NCBI RefSeq assembly: GCF_020497125.1 | Contig: NC_059082.1 | Coordinates: 51,668,524-51,732,523, forward strand | DNA: 64,000 nucleotides | Direction: 5' to 3' | Source of the DNA: Mauremys mutica | Taxonomy: Eukaryota > Chordata > Testudines > Geoemydidae | Shown: positions 21,509 through 31,294 of the stretch, one piece after another | Numbering within the stretch: position 1 is the first letter of the stretch | Layout: each line of letters begins with the position of its first letter | Position numbers and translations under genes: made by a program | The notes under the pieces: model-generated | Database searches by the model: none | What the model saw: only the letters and a program-made list of their open reading frames with translations | Told to the model about the DNA's origin: nothing

Positions 21509-22609
21509 GGCTTGACTTTAGCAAAGCTTTTGATACGGTCTCCCACGGTATTCTTGCCAGCAAGTTAAAGAAGTATGGATTGGATGAATGGACTATAAGG
21601 TGGATAGAAAGTTGGCTAGATTGTCGGGCTCAATGGGTAGTGATCAACGGCTCGATGTCTAGTTGGCAGCCAGTATCAAGGGGAGTGCCCCAGGGGTCAG
21701 TCCTGGGGCTGATTTTGTTCAGCATCTTTATTAATGATCTGGATGATGGGATGGATTGCACCCTCAGCAAGTTTGCAGATGACACTAAGCTGTGGGGGAG
21801 AGGTAGATATGCTGGAGGGTAGGGATAGGGTCCAGAGTGACCTAGACATATTGGAGGACTGGGCCAAAAGAAATCTGATGAGGTTCAACAAGGACAAGTA
21901 CAGAGTCCTGGACTTTGGATGGAAGAATCCCATGCACTGCTACAGGCTGGGGACCGACTGGCTAAGCAGCAGTTCTGCAGAAAAGGACCTGAGGAATTAC
22001 AGTGGACGAGAAGCTGGATATGTGTCAGCAGTGTGCCCTTGTTGCCAAGCAGGCCAACAGCATATTGGGCTGTATTAGTAGGAGCACTGCCAGCAGAATG
22101 ACAGAAGTGATTATTCCTCTCTATTCAGCACTGGTGAGGCCACACCTGGAGTATTGTGTCCAAATTTGGTCCCACCACTACAGAAGGGATGCAGACAAAT
22201 TAGAGAGAGTCCAGCGGAGGGCAATGAAAATGATTAGGGGTCTGGGGCACATGACTTACAAGGAGAGGCTGAGGGAACTGGCGTTATTTAGTCTGCAGAA
22301 GAGAAGAGTGAGGGGGGATTTGATAGCAGTCTTCAACTCCCTGAAGGGGGGTTCCAAAGAGGAAGGAACTCGGCTGTTCTCAGTGGTGGCAGATGACAGA
22401 ACAAGAAGCAATGGTCTCAAGTTGCAGTGTGGGAGGTCTAGGTTGGATATTAGGAAACACTATTTCACTAGGAGGGTGGTGAAGCACTGGAATGGGTTAC
22501 CTAGGGAGGTGGTGGAATCTCCATCTGTAAAGGTTTTTAAGGCCCAGCTTGACAAAGCCCTGGCTGGGATGATTTAGTTGATGTTGGTCCTGCTTTGAGT
22601 AGGGAGTTG
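21509..22609 (+). mobile_element. CR1 LINE, RT domain to 3' UTR, frameshifted
   Basis: The 5'-truncated copy starts at [12 protein letters not shown]. It continues through the [15 protein letters not shown] and GVPQGSVLG blocks to an intact FADD catalytic motif at 21772-21783. A frameshift near 21800 moves the reading to another frame (DRVQSDLDILEDWAKRNL), and a further shift near 22000 leads into the longest stretch, 22002-22577, covering the thumb/connection region up to [17 protein letters not shown]. The 3' UTR starts at 22579 and is interrupted by the solo LTR at 22610. It is dead through frameshifts, although the catalytic aspartates remain. Confidence 0.9.
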
Positions 22610-22972
22610 TGTACAGGGAGACTTTGGCAAACCAGTAAAGTGCCTAAAACCACTATGGCTTATTGTTAAAGGCAAGCTATTAAACAGTCTCAGCTTGACC
22701 AAGGCAGGAGGGGTGGCAGGGAGTTTTGAAGTGCCACAGAAAGGGCAGCTTGACCCCGTGTCCTTCTGATAAGAATTGTGTTGAAGTTGCTGATACTTGC
22801 ATTTTAAAAGAGCATGATATGCCCCACGAATGTCTATTGGGGTCTCAAGGTTGCAAACTCTGGAAAAACCCACACCTGGTTAATCAATAATCAGAATGAA
22901 CCTCTTGCTTGATCATTGAAACTGCTTACTTAACAAGGTTTCTTTAAGGGACATGTCATTCTAGTACTAATG

Positions 22973-22980
22973 TATAAATA
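22973..22980 (+). promoter_or_regulatory. TATA box of the solo LTR
   Basis: TATAAATA placed upstream of the R region, about 230 bases before the AATAAA signal. Confidence 0.7.
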
Positions 22981-23205
22981 AGGGGAAAAAGCTTGAAATA
23001 GTTGGACTCATTTGGGGGATTCTTTTGGACTCTTTTTGGACTCTCCTTCTGGATACATCTTGCGGTCCCCACCGGCGGACGGAAGATTTGGCCACCGGAA
23101 GCCTGCCGCTGTGTCACTCGAAAGCCACACTCAGCTTTGGTGATTATCAAGGGTTGAGGCTGTTTTACTAATCTTGTTGTGAACGTGTGTAAGTGCTTGA
23201 GACTA

Positions 23206-23211
23206 AATAAA
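23206..23211 (+). terminator. Polyadenylation signal of the solo LTR
   Basis: AATAAA followed by a GT/T-rich stretch (CTTGTGCTGTCCTGTTTGTG) about 25-45 bases downstream. Confidence 0.7.
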
Positions 23212-23365
23212 GTTTAGCTTTAAGTGAAAGCACTCTTGTGCTGTCCTGTTTGTGCCAGCCATCTATCGGTTGGATGGCCGTATCTCCCCTGATTTTTTTC
23301 CTGACACCTCCTCACACAGAGTAAAAGTTACTAAGAGCTTTGGGTTGAAAGAACCCTGGGTAACA

Positions 23366-23425
23366 GTTGGACTAGAAGAACTCCTGAGGTCTCTTCCAAC
23401 CCTAATATTCTATGATTCTATGAGG
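23366..23425 (+). mobile_element. CR1 LINE 3' terminus after the LTR insertion
   Basis: GTTGGACTAGAAGAACTCC, then TGAGGTCTCTTCCAACCC and TATTCTATGATTCTATG, the octamer-like CR1 3' repeat. It completes the copy starting at 21509. Confidence 0.88.
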
Positions 23426-23427
23426 GT

Positions 23428-23545
23428 ACAGAAAACCCTGCAGGAGGCAATTACAGGATAACTGCACCCTTCCCTGGAAAATTCCCTCCTAATCCCCAAT
23501 ATCTAGAGGCTAGTTTATACCCTGAAGACAGGATCCAGGAGTTCG
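23428..23545 (-). mobile_element. L3/CR1-like LINE 3' UTR, antisense, right half
   Basis: GTACAGAAAACCCTGCAGG, then CCTTCCCTGGAAAATTCC and TAGTTTATACCCTGAAG resemble the antisense 3' UTR of the LINE whose tail lies at 21425-21508 and which is also seen at 47625-47830. The CR1 with its LTR appears to have landed in this older element. Confidence 0.5.
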
Positions 23546-23549
23546 GATT

Positions 23550-24155
23550 CTTGTTCCCCTAGACATACTGTTTCTGCATACATAGCCCATTGCTGCATCC
23601 CTGGGTTGGACAGTGGCAAGTTGATATGAGTGGCCAACTTATTATGAATCAGTTAGAGAGGGCAGGGGTGGAGGAGGAAGGTAAAACATCCTGGACTGTA
23701 TCCAAACCAAAGTCCCTAGCTGGGCAGCACACCTCCTCCTGCTTTGCATGAGCTGTCCTCTGTATGCCATCTCCCCTTCTGGGGAACAGCGGACTCTACA
23801 GCCTGGAGAGTGTTCTCAGCAAGCCGGTGCTGGGAGTCTCCCACCCACTGTAAATTAAAAAGCTATTGATTTTTTCCCTTTGCTTGGGCAGAGCATTTCA
23901 AACAGAGTCATGCTAAATAATTCACAGGGAGAAATGACAACACCCACGTCAGGGACGGGCCAGGAACCTGCTTGGCATGCCCCACCCAGGAGCCACTACA
24001 AGGACAGGGCTACCACTCTCTCCCTAATTGCAGGCATCGTGCGCACTAAATGGATCACATAGCAGGGCATGGGGCCTTCCCTTGCCAGCTGCAGTCTGAC
24101 GGCCCAGCTCTGCTCTGTTACAGACCCCATGTCTCCCTCAGCAGCACTCCCCAGG
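23550..24155. other. No gene recognised
   Basis: No recognisable coding or repeat structure. Confidence 0.45.
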
Positions 24156-24164
24156 CACAGGATG

Positions 24165-24473
24165 GTGACTCAGCCCTGGAGCTCCCATTGGCTGTGGTTA
24201 TCCGTTCCCGGCAATGGGAGCTGTGGAGTCAGCGCTTGGGGCGGGGGCAGTGTGCAGAGACCTCCTGGACCCCCTTGTGCCTAGGGGCCACAGGGATGTG
24301 CCAGCCGCTTCCAGGAGCGGCTTGGAGCCAGGGTAGGTAGGGAGCCTGCCTTAGCCCTATTGCGCCGCCGGACGTTTAGCGGCCTAAAATCTCTCGGATT
24401 GACTTCAGTAGCCTCTGGGAGATTGAGCCTGATTCCAGGAGAATCCTGGCCAAACCAGTAGGGTTGGTAACCC
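24165..24473. mobile_element. TA-type element with GCTCCCATTGGC hairpin module
   Basis: Contains GAGCTCCCATTGGCTGTGG and the matching GGCAATGGGAGCTGTGG, a hairpin, then a G-rich part, and ends ACCAGTAGGGTTGGTAACCC before TA. The end matches the TA-flanked families. The left terminus was not found, so the start is approximate. The same hairpin module is present at 39528 and 50342. Confidence 0.5.
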
Positions 24474-24479
24474 TAGCGA

Positions 24480-26245
24480 GAGGTCCCTGTGCTCCCCACA
24501 GCTGGATCTCTAGGGAAACACCCTCAGCAGCTGCTCCCCATGCACAACAGGCAAGCTGGCTCAGCTATAGGGGAGAGGCTCCGTGCCTGGACGTGCAAAT
24601 CCAGAGTAACTCCTCCGCCTTCCAGGGGCTATCAGGCCGGTGGAGCAGGGAGCAGAATACAGAATTTGCTGCTTGGCTTATACTGAGCACGTGCACACGG
24701 ACACAGCATGCTCAGTAACATCTGCTGAAACTGCTGACCTCGCTGTGCCCTTACTTGGGATTAAAAACTGCTGCCTGCTGTCCACAGGGGTTAAAAGGGG
24801 GCAAAGAGGTCAAGTCGAGAGGTGGGATGGGCAGCGTCTAGCAGGGGGTGGAAACTGATTGTGCCGGGAACAGGGGGGACAAACAGAGGTAGGCAGCAGG
24901 GGAAGAAGAGGGGCCGAGGGGCAAAATCAGGGAGGGGGTAGGAGCCAGGGTTAAGCCTAGGAGTGAGCCGTTGCCAGATGGTGAAAAAGGGCAAAACCCT
25001 GGCATGGGGGTGGGGCAGAGGGGTAACAGTTACCCCAGTGGGATGAGTCACCTGCCCTGTTTGCAAAAATTGGGGAGGAGGGGCTTTTTTATTTCCTCTC
25101 TCACAGGACAGTACATCTTAGCACCCGCTCCCCAGGGCTGTGTCATTAAAGGCACAGGGCATCCCCATGCCTAGCTACGGCAGCTCTTCCCTACCTGGTA
25201 CAACGTACTGAGGTGCTACAGGAGAAAATATTTCCCATACACCCCCAAAAAACTACGTGTCACACACCTGGAGTATTTAAAAGAATCCCTTAGCTGAGTC
25301 TTTGCTACCGCTGGATCAGAGGATGACAAAAGTGAGAGGTAGCAAACTGGGACAAGGCAGCAAAAAGAACCTCCCTAGGTGTCAGTAACTGCTACTGGCA
25401 GCAAAATCTGTTGGTAATGGCTTTTGACATTACACCCTGGTAGCCTCAGAGTAGCGCCACAGAGCTGCCCTGTCCACAGCCAGGCCGTGTGGAGGGTTAG
25501 GCTGACAGCCACGTCTGCGTGGGACTGGCTGGGAGGGATCACTCCCAGTGACTGGCATGTTCAGGTAAAGCTGACGAGCCCCAAAGCAGGAAGGCGTCCC
25601 CCCATGCTGAAGCCAGGATCCACGCTGCCCATACTGCCAAACACCCTCTTGGCATCCAGACTCAGCATAGTGCAGGGCTCAACCCCATGCCCCCCACATC
25701 AGCTGTAATCTCTGTACCTGGGGCTGCAGGTGTCCCAGTGGGGGATCTGTTCAGGAGACACCCAGATTGTGAGAGCACCTATAGAGAACAAGTACTCTGA
25801 GGCTGATCCCCAATGGTTACCAGTGGCAGTGTAAATTTTGAATGGCACCTCATGCCCAGCCAGCCCCATCCCAGAGGCTGGCAGTGTGGGGACACATGGC
25901 TGCTGCTATTTATAGCTTGCCTCTGCTTAACCTCACGAAGAATTGCTAATTCACTGCCATATTTGTGCAGCAAACTCCAAGCCTGCATTTAATTAATCTA
26001 TTGTTATTGTAGGGCCTACCTCAGATATAGATGTTTAAATTACAAGACTGTGGAGTGGCTGGCACAGAGTGTTTGGACTGAAGTAAGCAAGTGGCCCGGC
26101 GGGCCAAGCAGGAATTTTCCAGCTTCTATGCTGATTTCACTCTAAGGACATCTTTAGTGTTCTCAAGTGGGTACTGAACACTCTCACCCCTGCTCTATTC
26201 CGCTTTCATCAGAAACAATGGCTATGTCATGGTACTATGATGCTG
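24480..26245. other. No gene recognised
   Basis: GC-rich in the first half, mixed later. No domain-bearing frame. Confidence 0.45.
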
Positions 26246-26249
26246 ATGC

Positions 26250-26335
26250 TGATTTTATATTGCAGTGGTGCCTAGACACCAGCCAGGTCAAGGCTCCATT
26301 GTGCTGGGCGCTGTACAAACATATAGAAAGTGACA
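26250..26335 (-). repeat. MIR/L2-like tail, antisense
   Basis: GGCTCCATTGTGCTGGGCGCT followed by GTACAAACATATAG is the reverse complement of the tail seen at 8345. Confidence 0.5.
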
Positions 26336-26511
26336 GTTGTACATGGGGTTTGCTTTAGAACACTGCAGCAATGGATGTTGATGGTAGGTTCAACCTCTGG
26401 AATGGAAACAAATGTGAACTGGTGCTCAGACACTAGGGTGATGGGTGCGGTATGTGGCGGGAATCATCATAGGTTGATGGATAGATAGTTAGTGTAATGC
26501 TGATTTTCTTT

Positions 26512-27859
26512 TTAAAGGCTCCAGAGGCGATTCTGGCAATTACAGACTGGTTAGCCTAACTTCAGTACCAGGCAAAATGGTTCAAACTAAAGCAAAAAAC
26601 AGAATTATCAGACACACAGATAAACACAACATATTGGGGAAGAGTCAACATTGCTTTTGTAAAGAGAAATCATGCCTTACCAATCTATTAGAATTATTTG
26701 AGGGGGTCAGCAAGCATATGGACAAGGGGGATCCAGTGAATATAGCATACTTGGACTTTTAGAAAACCTTTGACAAGGTCCCTCACCACAGGCTCTTAAG
26801 CAAAGTAAGCTGTCCTGGGATTAGAAGGAAGGTCTTCTCCTGGATCAGTAACTGGTTAAATGATAGGAAACAAATGGTAGGAATAAATGGTTAGTTTTCA
26901 CCAAGGAGAGAGGTAAATAGTGGGCATCCCAAGCATCTGTACTGGGACCAGTGCTGTGGAACATATTCATAAATGATTTGGAAAAGCGGGTGAACAATGA
27001 GGTGGCCAAATTTGCAGATGTCACAAAGTTACTCAGGATAGTTAAGTCCAAAGCTGTCTATGAAGAGTTATAAAAGGAACTCGCAAAACTGGGTGACTGG
27101 GATACAAAATGGCAGATGAAATTCAGTGTTGATAAGTACAAAGTAATGCACATTGGAAAAAATAATCCCAACTATACATATAAAATGATGGGCTCTAAAT
27201 TAGCTCTTACCATGGAAGAAAGGGATCTTGGAGTCATTGTGGATATTTCTCTGAAAACATCCACTCAATGTGCAGCAGCAGTCAAAAAAGGTAACAGAAT
27301 GTTAGCAAGCATTAGGAAAGGGATAGATAATAAAACTGACAATTTCATAACGCCTCTATATAAATCCATGGTACGCCCACAGCCTGAATACTGGATGCAG
27401 TTCTGGTTATTCCGGCTCAAAAAAAAAGAGAATTGGAAAAAGAACAGAGAAAGGCAAAAAAATGATTAGGGGTATGGAACAGCTTCCATATGAGGAGAGG
27501 TTAAAAAGACTGGAACTGTTCAACTTAGAAAAGAGATGACTAAAGGGGGTTATGATAGAGATCTATAAAATCATGAGTAGTGAGAAGAAAGTGAATAGGG
27601 AAGTGTTATTTTCCCCTTCGCATAACACAAGAACTAGGGGTCACCTGATGAAATTAATAGGCAGCAGGTTTAAAACAAACAAGAGGAAGTGCTTCATAAA
27701 ACACACAATCAACCCATGGAACTCATTGCCAGGGGATATTGCGAAGGCCAAAAATATAACTGGGTTCAAAAAAGAATTAGATAAGTTCCTGGAGGATAGG
27801 TCCATCAATGGCTATTAGCCAAGATGGTGAGGGATGCAACCCCATGCTACGGGTGTCCC
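26512..27859 (+). mobile_element. CR1/L3-like LINE, RT domain, multiple stops
   Basis: Starts within the NYRLVSLTSVPGKM block. It continues through SQHCFCKEKSCLTNLLE and NIAYLDF, then an in-frame TAG at 26760-26762 within the DFSKAF block. The catalytic motif reads FADV (27011-27022), so the second catalytic aspartate is replaced by valine. The connection region is open at 27116-27469 (DLGVIVDISLKTSTQC block) and the C terminus at 27552-27818 ([14 protein letters not shown] block). The 3' UTR is cut by the hAT at 27860. It is clearly inactive. It belongs to a different LINE subfamily from the copies at 21.5 and 52.9 kb. Confidence 0.88.
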
Positions 27860-28245
27860 CAGGGGCAGCTCTAGAAATTACGCCGCCCCAAGCAGGGCGG
27901 TGCGCTCGCCGCCCTTCCCCGGTCCCGCGGCCGGGGCAGAAGTGTCTGCGGTGGGTGCGCTGGTCCCGCGGCTCCGGTGGAGCATCTGCAGGCACGCCTG
28001 CGGGAGCTCCGTCCGAGCCGCGGGACCAGCGCACCTGCTGCAGTCATGCCTGCGGGAGCTCAAGCGGAGCCGCGGGAAGAGAGGACCCTCCGCAGTCATG
28101 CCTGCGGCAGGTCCGCTCGTCCCGGGACTCCGGTGGACCTCCCGCAGGCATGACTGCGGAAGGTCCGCCGGAGCCAAATGCCGCCCTGCCGGGACAATGC
28201 CGCCCCACGCGCCTGCTTGGCGCGCTGGGTCTGGAGCCGGCCCTG
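27860..28245. mobile_element. hAT miniature element, CAGGGGCAGCTC family, copy 1
   Basis: The 386-bp unit starts CAGGGGCAGCTCTAG and ends GAGCCGGCCCTG, flanked by GGTGTCCC (27852-27859) and GGTGTTCC (28246-28253), one mismatch. It sits in the 3' UTR of the LINE. The interior is a set of inverted modules containing CATGCCTGCGG and CCGCAGGCATGACTGCGG, so it folds on itself. The high-GC interior opens long frames on both strands that are not genes. A shorter relative lies at 34317-34530. Confidence 0.9.
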
Positions 28246-28430
28246 GGTGTTCCTATGCCTCCAACTGCCAGAAGATGGAACTGGACAACAGTGGATGGAT
28301 CACTTTATATTTACCATGTTCTGTTCATTCCCTCTGAAGCATCTGGCATTGGTCACTGTCAGAAGACTCGGCTAGATGGACCATTGGTCTGACCCAGTAT
28401 GGCTGTTCTTATGTTCTGTGTTCTAACTGG
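28246..28430 (+). mobile_element. CR1/L3-like LINE 3' end after the hAT insertion
   Basis: CTCGGCTAGATGGACCATTG, then GTCTGACCCAGTATGGCTG and TTCTTATGTTCT, the typical tail of this LINE subfamily. It completes the copy at 26512-27859. Confidence 0.85.
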
Positions 28431-28434
28431 GTTC

Positions 28435-30370
28435 CTCTGCTCACCTGAAATGCCCAATCCTTGGGAGAAGTAGAACTGGAACTGGAGTCTTGGACCCCAG
28501 TAAGATCAAGGCACATGTGTCACAAGGAACAATCTAAGGAGCTCTGACATATGCATCTTCCCTGTTGGGCCTCCAGGAATGTGGACCATCCTGCCTTCAT
28601 CAGCTAACTCTAGTGGCCTCTTGGGGTGGGAGGAAGCTGCATGCTAGCCCAGGGCCATGCTAGCCCTGGGTGAGGCCAATAGGGAGATCTGGGGTTGTTC
28701 TGTGCCAGGGACTAGGCTGCGTTTCCTCCACAAGAGTTTGTGGTAAGCTGTGTGGTTGATCCTGTGAATCTCCCTGCTAGCCCCACACATGAGCTGTCCC
28801 AAGGTCAGATAAGCTCACGGCCATACCCGCACTGCAGAGAAAGGAGGGGGAGCATGTCTAGTGCAGGAAGATGAGATTAATGTCCACCCCACCTGAGTCC
28901 CCCATTTAATATTGAATGAAATCCAAGGTCCTGGCCCTGATCCTTAGAACCCCTGATGAACTGGGGTCTCTGTACCTAAGAGACCAGCTCTTCAGTTCTG
29001 ACACCCACAGCAGGGCTGCTGCAGAGGACAGAGCCCGGGGCGACACTGTGCAGGGGAGAGGGGCCCTGGGTGGTGGGACTTCATGCCAGAAGGAAACAGT
29101 TTGAGTCTGAACTCAACCGATTTGCCCCAACCATCCCCAATGACAGGGGCTGGCTTGCTGGCACAGAGGGAGAAAGGAGAGAGATTATCAACACTTTAGC
29201 AAAGGGAGAGCAGGTGGACTAAGAGCAGGGGGAAGCCAGGGCAAAGGCAGGCAGAGGGTCTGTGATGCTCAACTCTATATGGGATCTAGACAGCATGGGG
29301 AGAGGGGAACTAGAGCCATCCAGCTGGCTGGATGAACAGGGGGTGGCCGGGTGGGTGGTAGTGTGCCGTAGGTGGGCTGTGTTGGGAAGGAAGTTGTCTC
29401 AATGCAGTGAGCCTGTGATGTGGGACAGCCCTGACCACCCAAAGTCAAGCCAAAGGGAAATAGCCTGGTGCTGTAGCTGCTCAGCGCAGCATCTCCTGTG
29501 TGAGCAAGGGCTGGGGCTGGCAGCTAAGGAGTTAACCTTTCCGCATGAATCTGGAGCTATTAATACCCGCACACTGGTTTATCTGTCAGAGCGAGCTGGC
29601 TGCTCTGTCATCCAGACAAGCCCCGCAGAGCTGTGTCTCGGCAGGGCCAGAACTTTTCTTTGTGCGAGCTCGTGTGTACCCGCCAGCCCAGGCTGCTCCC
29701 CCAGCCCCGGCTCCAAACGCTGCCAAGGAGTTCCACTCCCCCATGCACACTGCTCCCCTCCCGCCCCACGGAGCTGCCGAGAGCCGTGGCTGATGCTGGC
29801 TGATGAGGAGATCGGAGGGAAGGAGAAACTTTCCCAAGGGCAGATCATGCTGAAAAGTCCAGCTGAGGCTGAGTGCTGGGCACCGAGGATCTGCCTTTGG
29901 GCACCGGCACCCTCCATGCTGGACCAGCGACAGCAGCTCCACTGATCCAGCCACAGGCTGAAATCCAGCACTGGCCCCTGGAGGTGGGTGGCCATGCTCC
30001 CACACTTCTGCCTTTGAGGAGCAGCGGGATGCTGTGGGGTCTCTGTGCTGGTGCGTCCTCCCCAAACTCCTCAGCTCAGGTTCTTCCACCTCAAGCTACA
30101 GACTGAGCCCTCCTTGTCCTTCCCCAGCTGCCTGAGGAGGGAGTCCTTCTGAGGGGACAGCCCCATCTTGTCCCGCAGTGAAAGCGCGACAGCAGTGGCC
30201 CCAAAGATGGCCATCAATGGGAGCGAGAGTACAGGGTCCCGTCTGGCTGCTGAGTGAGGACGGCGTGGGACAGGAGTCACAACGCCTGGGTGGGATTGTG
30301 CTGTCCCAGCGCGCTCCCAGTCAGACAGGCTGAGGGCACAGGATCACTTCAGAGGGCGCGGGGCAGGAGG
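28435..30370. other. No gene recognised
   Basis: GC-rich. Long overlapping frames on both strands at 29.3-30.1 kb have no recognisable domain. Confidence 0.45.
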
Positions 30371-30484
30371 AGCCGTGACCTCTCCGTGTCAGAAGGAGCG
30401 ACGGGTAATTTGGGAGACAAAGCACACGATGACGCTTCCTGGCAACTGGTCCAGGAGACCCAGGACCTGCTGACTCTGGCTTCA

Positions 30485-30654
30485 CTGGCCTCCGGGCAGA
30501 CTGGTGAGGGGCAAGAGGATGCCAACACCTATGCGGCATGCCCGAGCCTGGAACTGCCCCCACTGTGGTGCACTGGCTGTGGGAGCAAGGAAATGGATAC
30601 CTTCTGCTTCGTTTGCTTCCAGAAAGAGGAGCTACAGCCCTTGCAACTGAACAG
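30485..30654 (+). other. Candidate internal exon with a CxxC-x8-CxxC zinc-binding pattern
   Basis: An open plus-strand frame encodes a peptide containing WCTGCGSKEMDTFCFVC, with cysteine codons at 30569, 30578, 30605 and 30614 (spacing C-x2-C-x8-C-x2-C), then a short charged tail. It is followed by ACAGGTCAGT, an imperfect splice donor at 30655. A pyrimidine-containing CTTCACTGGCCTCCGGGCAG about 85 bases before the first cysteine could be the acceptor. The paired Cys spacing resembles zinc-ribbon or RanBP2-like knuckles, but I recognise no specific protein and no neighbouring exon. Chance is possible in GC-rich DNA. Confidence 0.2.
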
Positions 30655-30659
30655 GTCAG

Positions 30660-31020
30660 TTCAATACTGCCTGCTCTCCCTCCCTCCCTCCCCAGCACCC
30701 AGGGCCAGCGAGGGGCTGGGGCCTTGAGTCACTCAGAGCTTGGGCAGGGAAGGGATCCTGGGCATTCTCCGAAGGAGGGGTGTGGGCCTACATGTGGGGA
30801 AAGCCAATGGGACTGTCCAGCTGATCTAGGGAGGGGATGCGTGAGTGTCCTGGGGCAGCAAGGCCAGCTCACAGGGTGTTGCCCAGGAATGGGCTCATAA
30901 ACCTCACTTTGTCAAAAGTTTCTCTCAAGCAAGTGCCCCATCTTCCCTCAGGATGTGGCTTCGAGCAGCTGGGACCTGGGCATCTTTCCAGCTGGAACAG
31001 GGGAACCTGCAGCATACGGG
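30660..31020. other. No gene recognised
   Basis: No feature seen. Confidence 0.4.
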
Positions 31021-31027
31021 AGAGAAG

Positions 31028-31290
31028 GGAGAGGTGTGTATGTGTACACACATGTCTGTGCGAGGGCATGTCGGCGTGCATGTGTGTGAACATCTCTGTG
31101 TGTGTGCACATCCAGGCTGTTTGTACAGAACTGCCTGGGTGGGTGTGTCTCTCTCTGGGTGTGCCCTTCCCAGGCTGTCTGGGGGTGCACATGTGTACAT
31201 CTGGGGAGCACTCATGTTAAGGCATGCGGGAGTGTGTTTGTGGACAGGTACATCTCTGTCTCAGTGCCCGTGTGTCTATCTATGCATCTC
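31028..31290. repeat. TG-rich degenerate low-complexity region
   Basis: Dense TGTG and CACA steps, for example GTGTGTATGTGTACACACATG and CTGTGTGTGTGCACATCC, interrupted by other sequence. Frames here on both strands are Cys/Val or His/Thr rich as a result. Confidence 0.7.
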
Positions 31291-31294
31291 CTTG

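Larger units (their letters stand above)
22610..23365 (+). mobile_element. Solo LTR of an endogenous retrovirus, 756 bp
   Basis: Begins TGTACAGGGAG and ends CTGGGTAACA, so it has the 5'-TG...CA-3' ends of an LTR with a short TGT/ACA inverted repeat. It is flanked by the 4-bp duplication GTTG (22606-22609 and 23366-23369). A TATA box TATAAATA lies at 22973-22980 and a polyadenylation signal AATAAA at 23206-23211, giving a normal U3-R-U5 order on the plus strand. No gag, pol or env sequence adjoins it, so it is the product of LTR-LTR recombination. A 4-bp duplication fits gammaretrovirus-like (class I) elements, but other groups cannot be excluded. It splits the CR1 3' UTR exactly before TTGGACTAG. 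Confidence 0.88.

Noticed and set aside
22610..23365. Possibility that the LTR belongs to a full provirus
   Set aside because: CR1 sequence directly adjoins both ends with the GTTG duplication, so no internal retroviral region remains.
27808..28392. 194-codon and 167-codon plus-strand frames and minus-strand counterparts
   Set aside because: They coincide with the hAT miniature element at 27860-28245 and run into LINE tail; repeat-derived.
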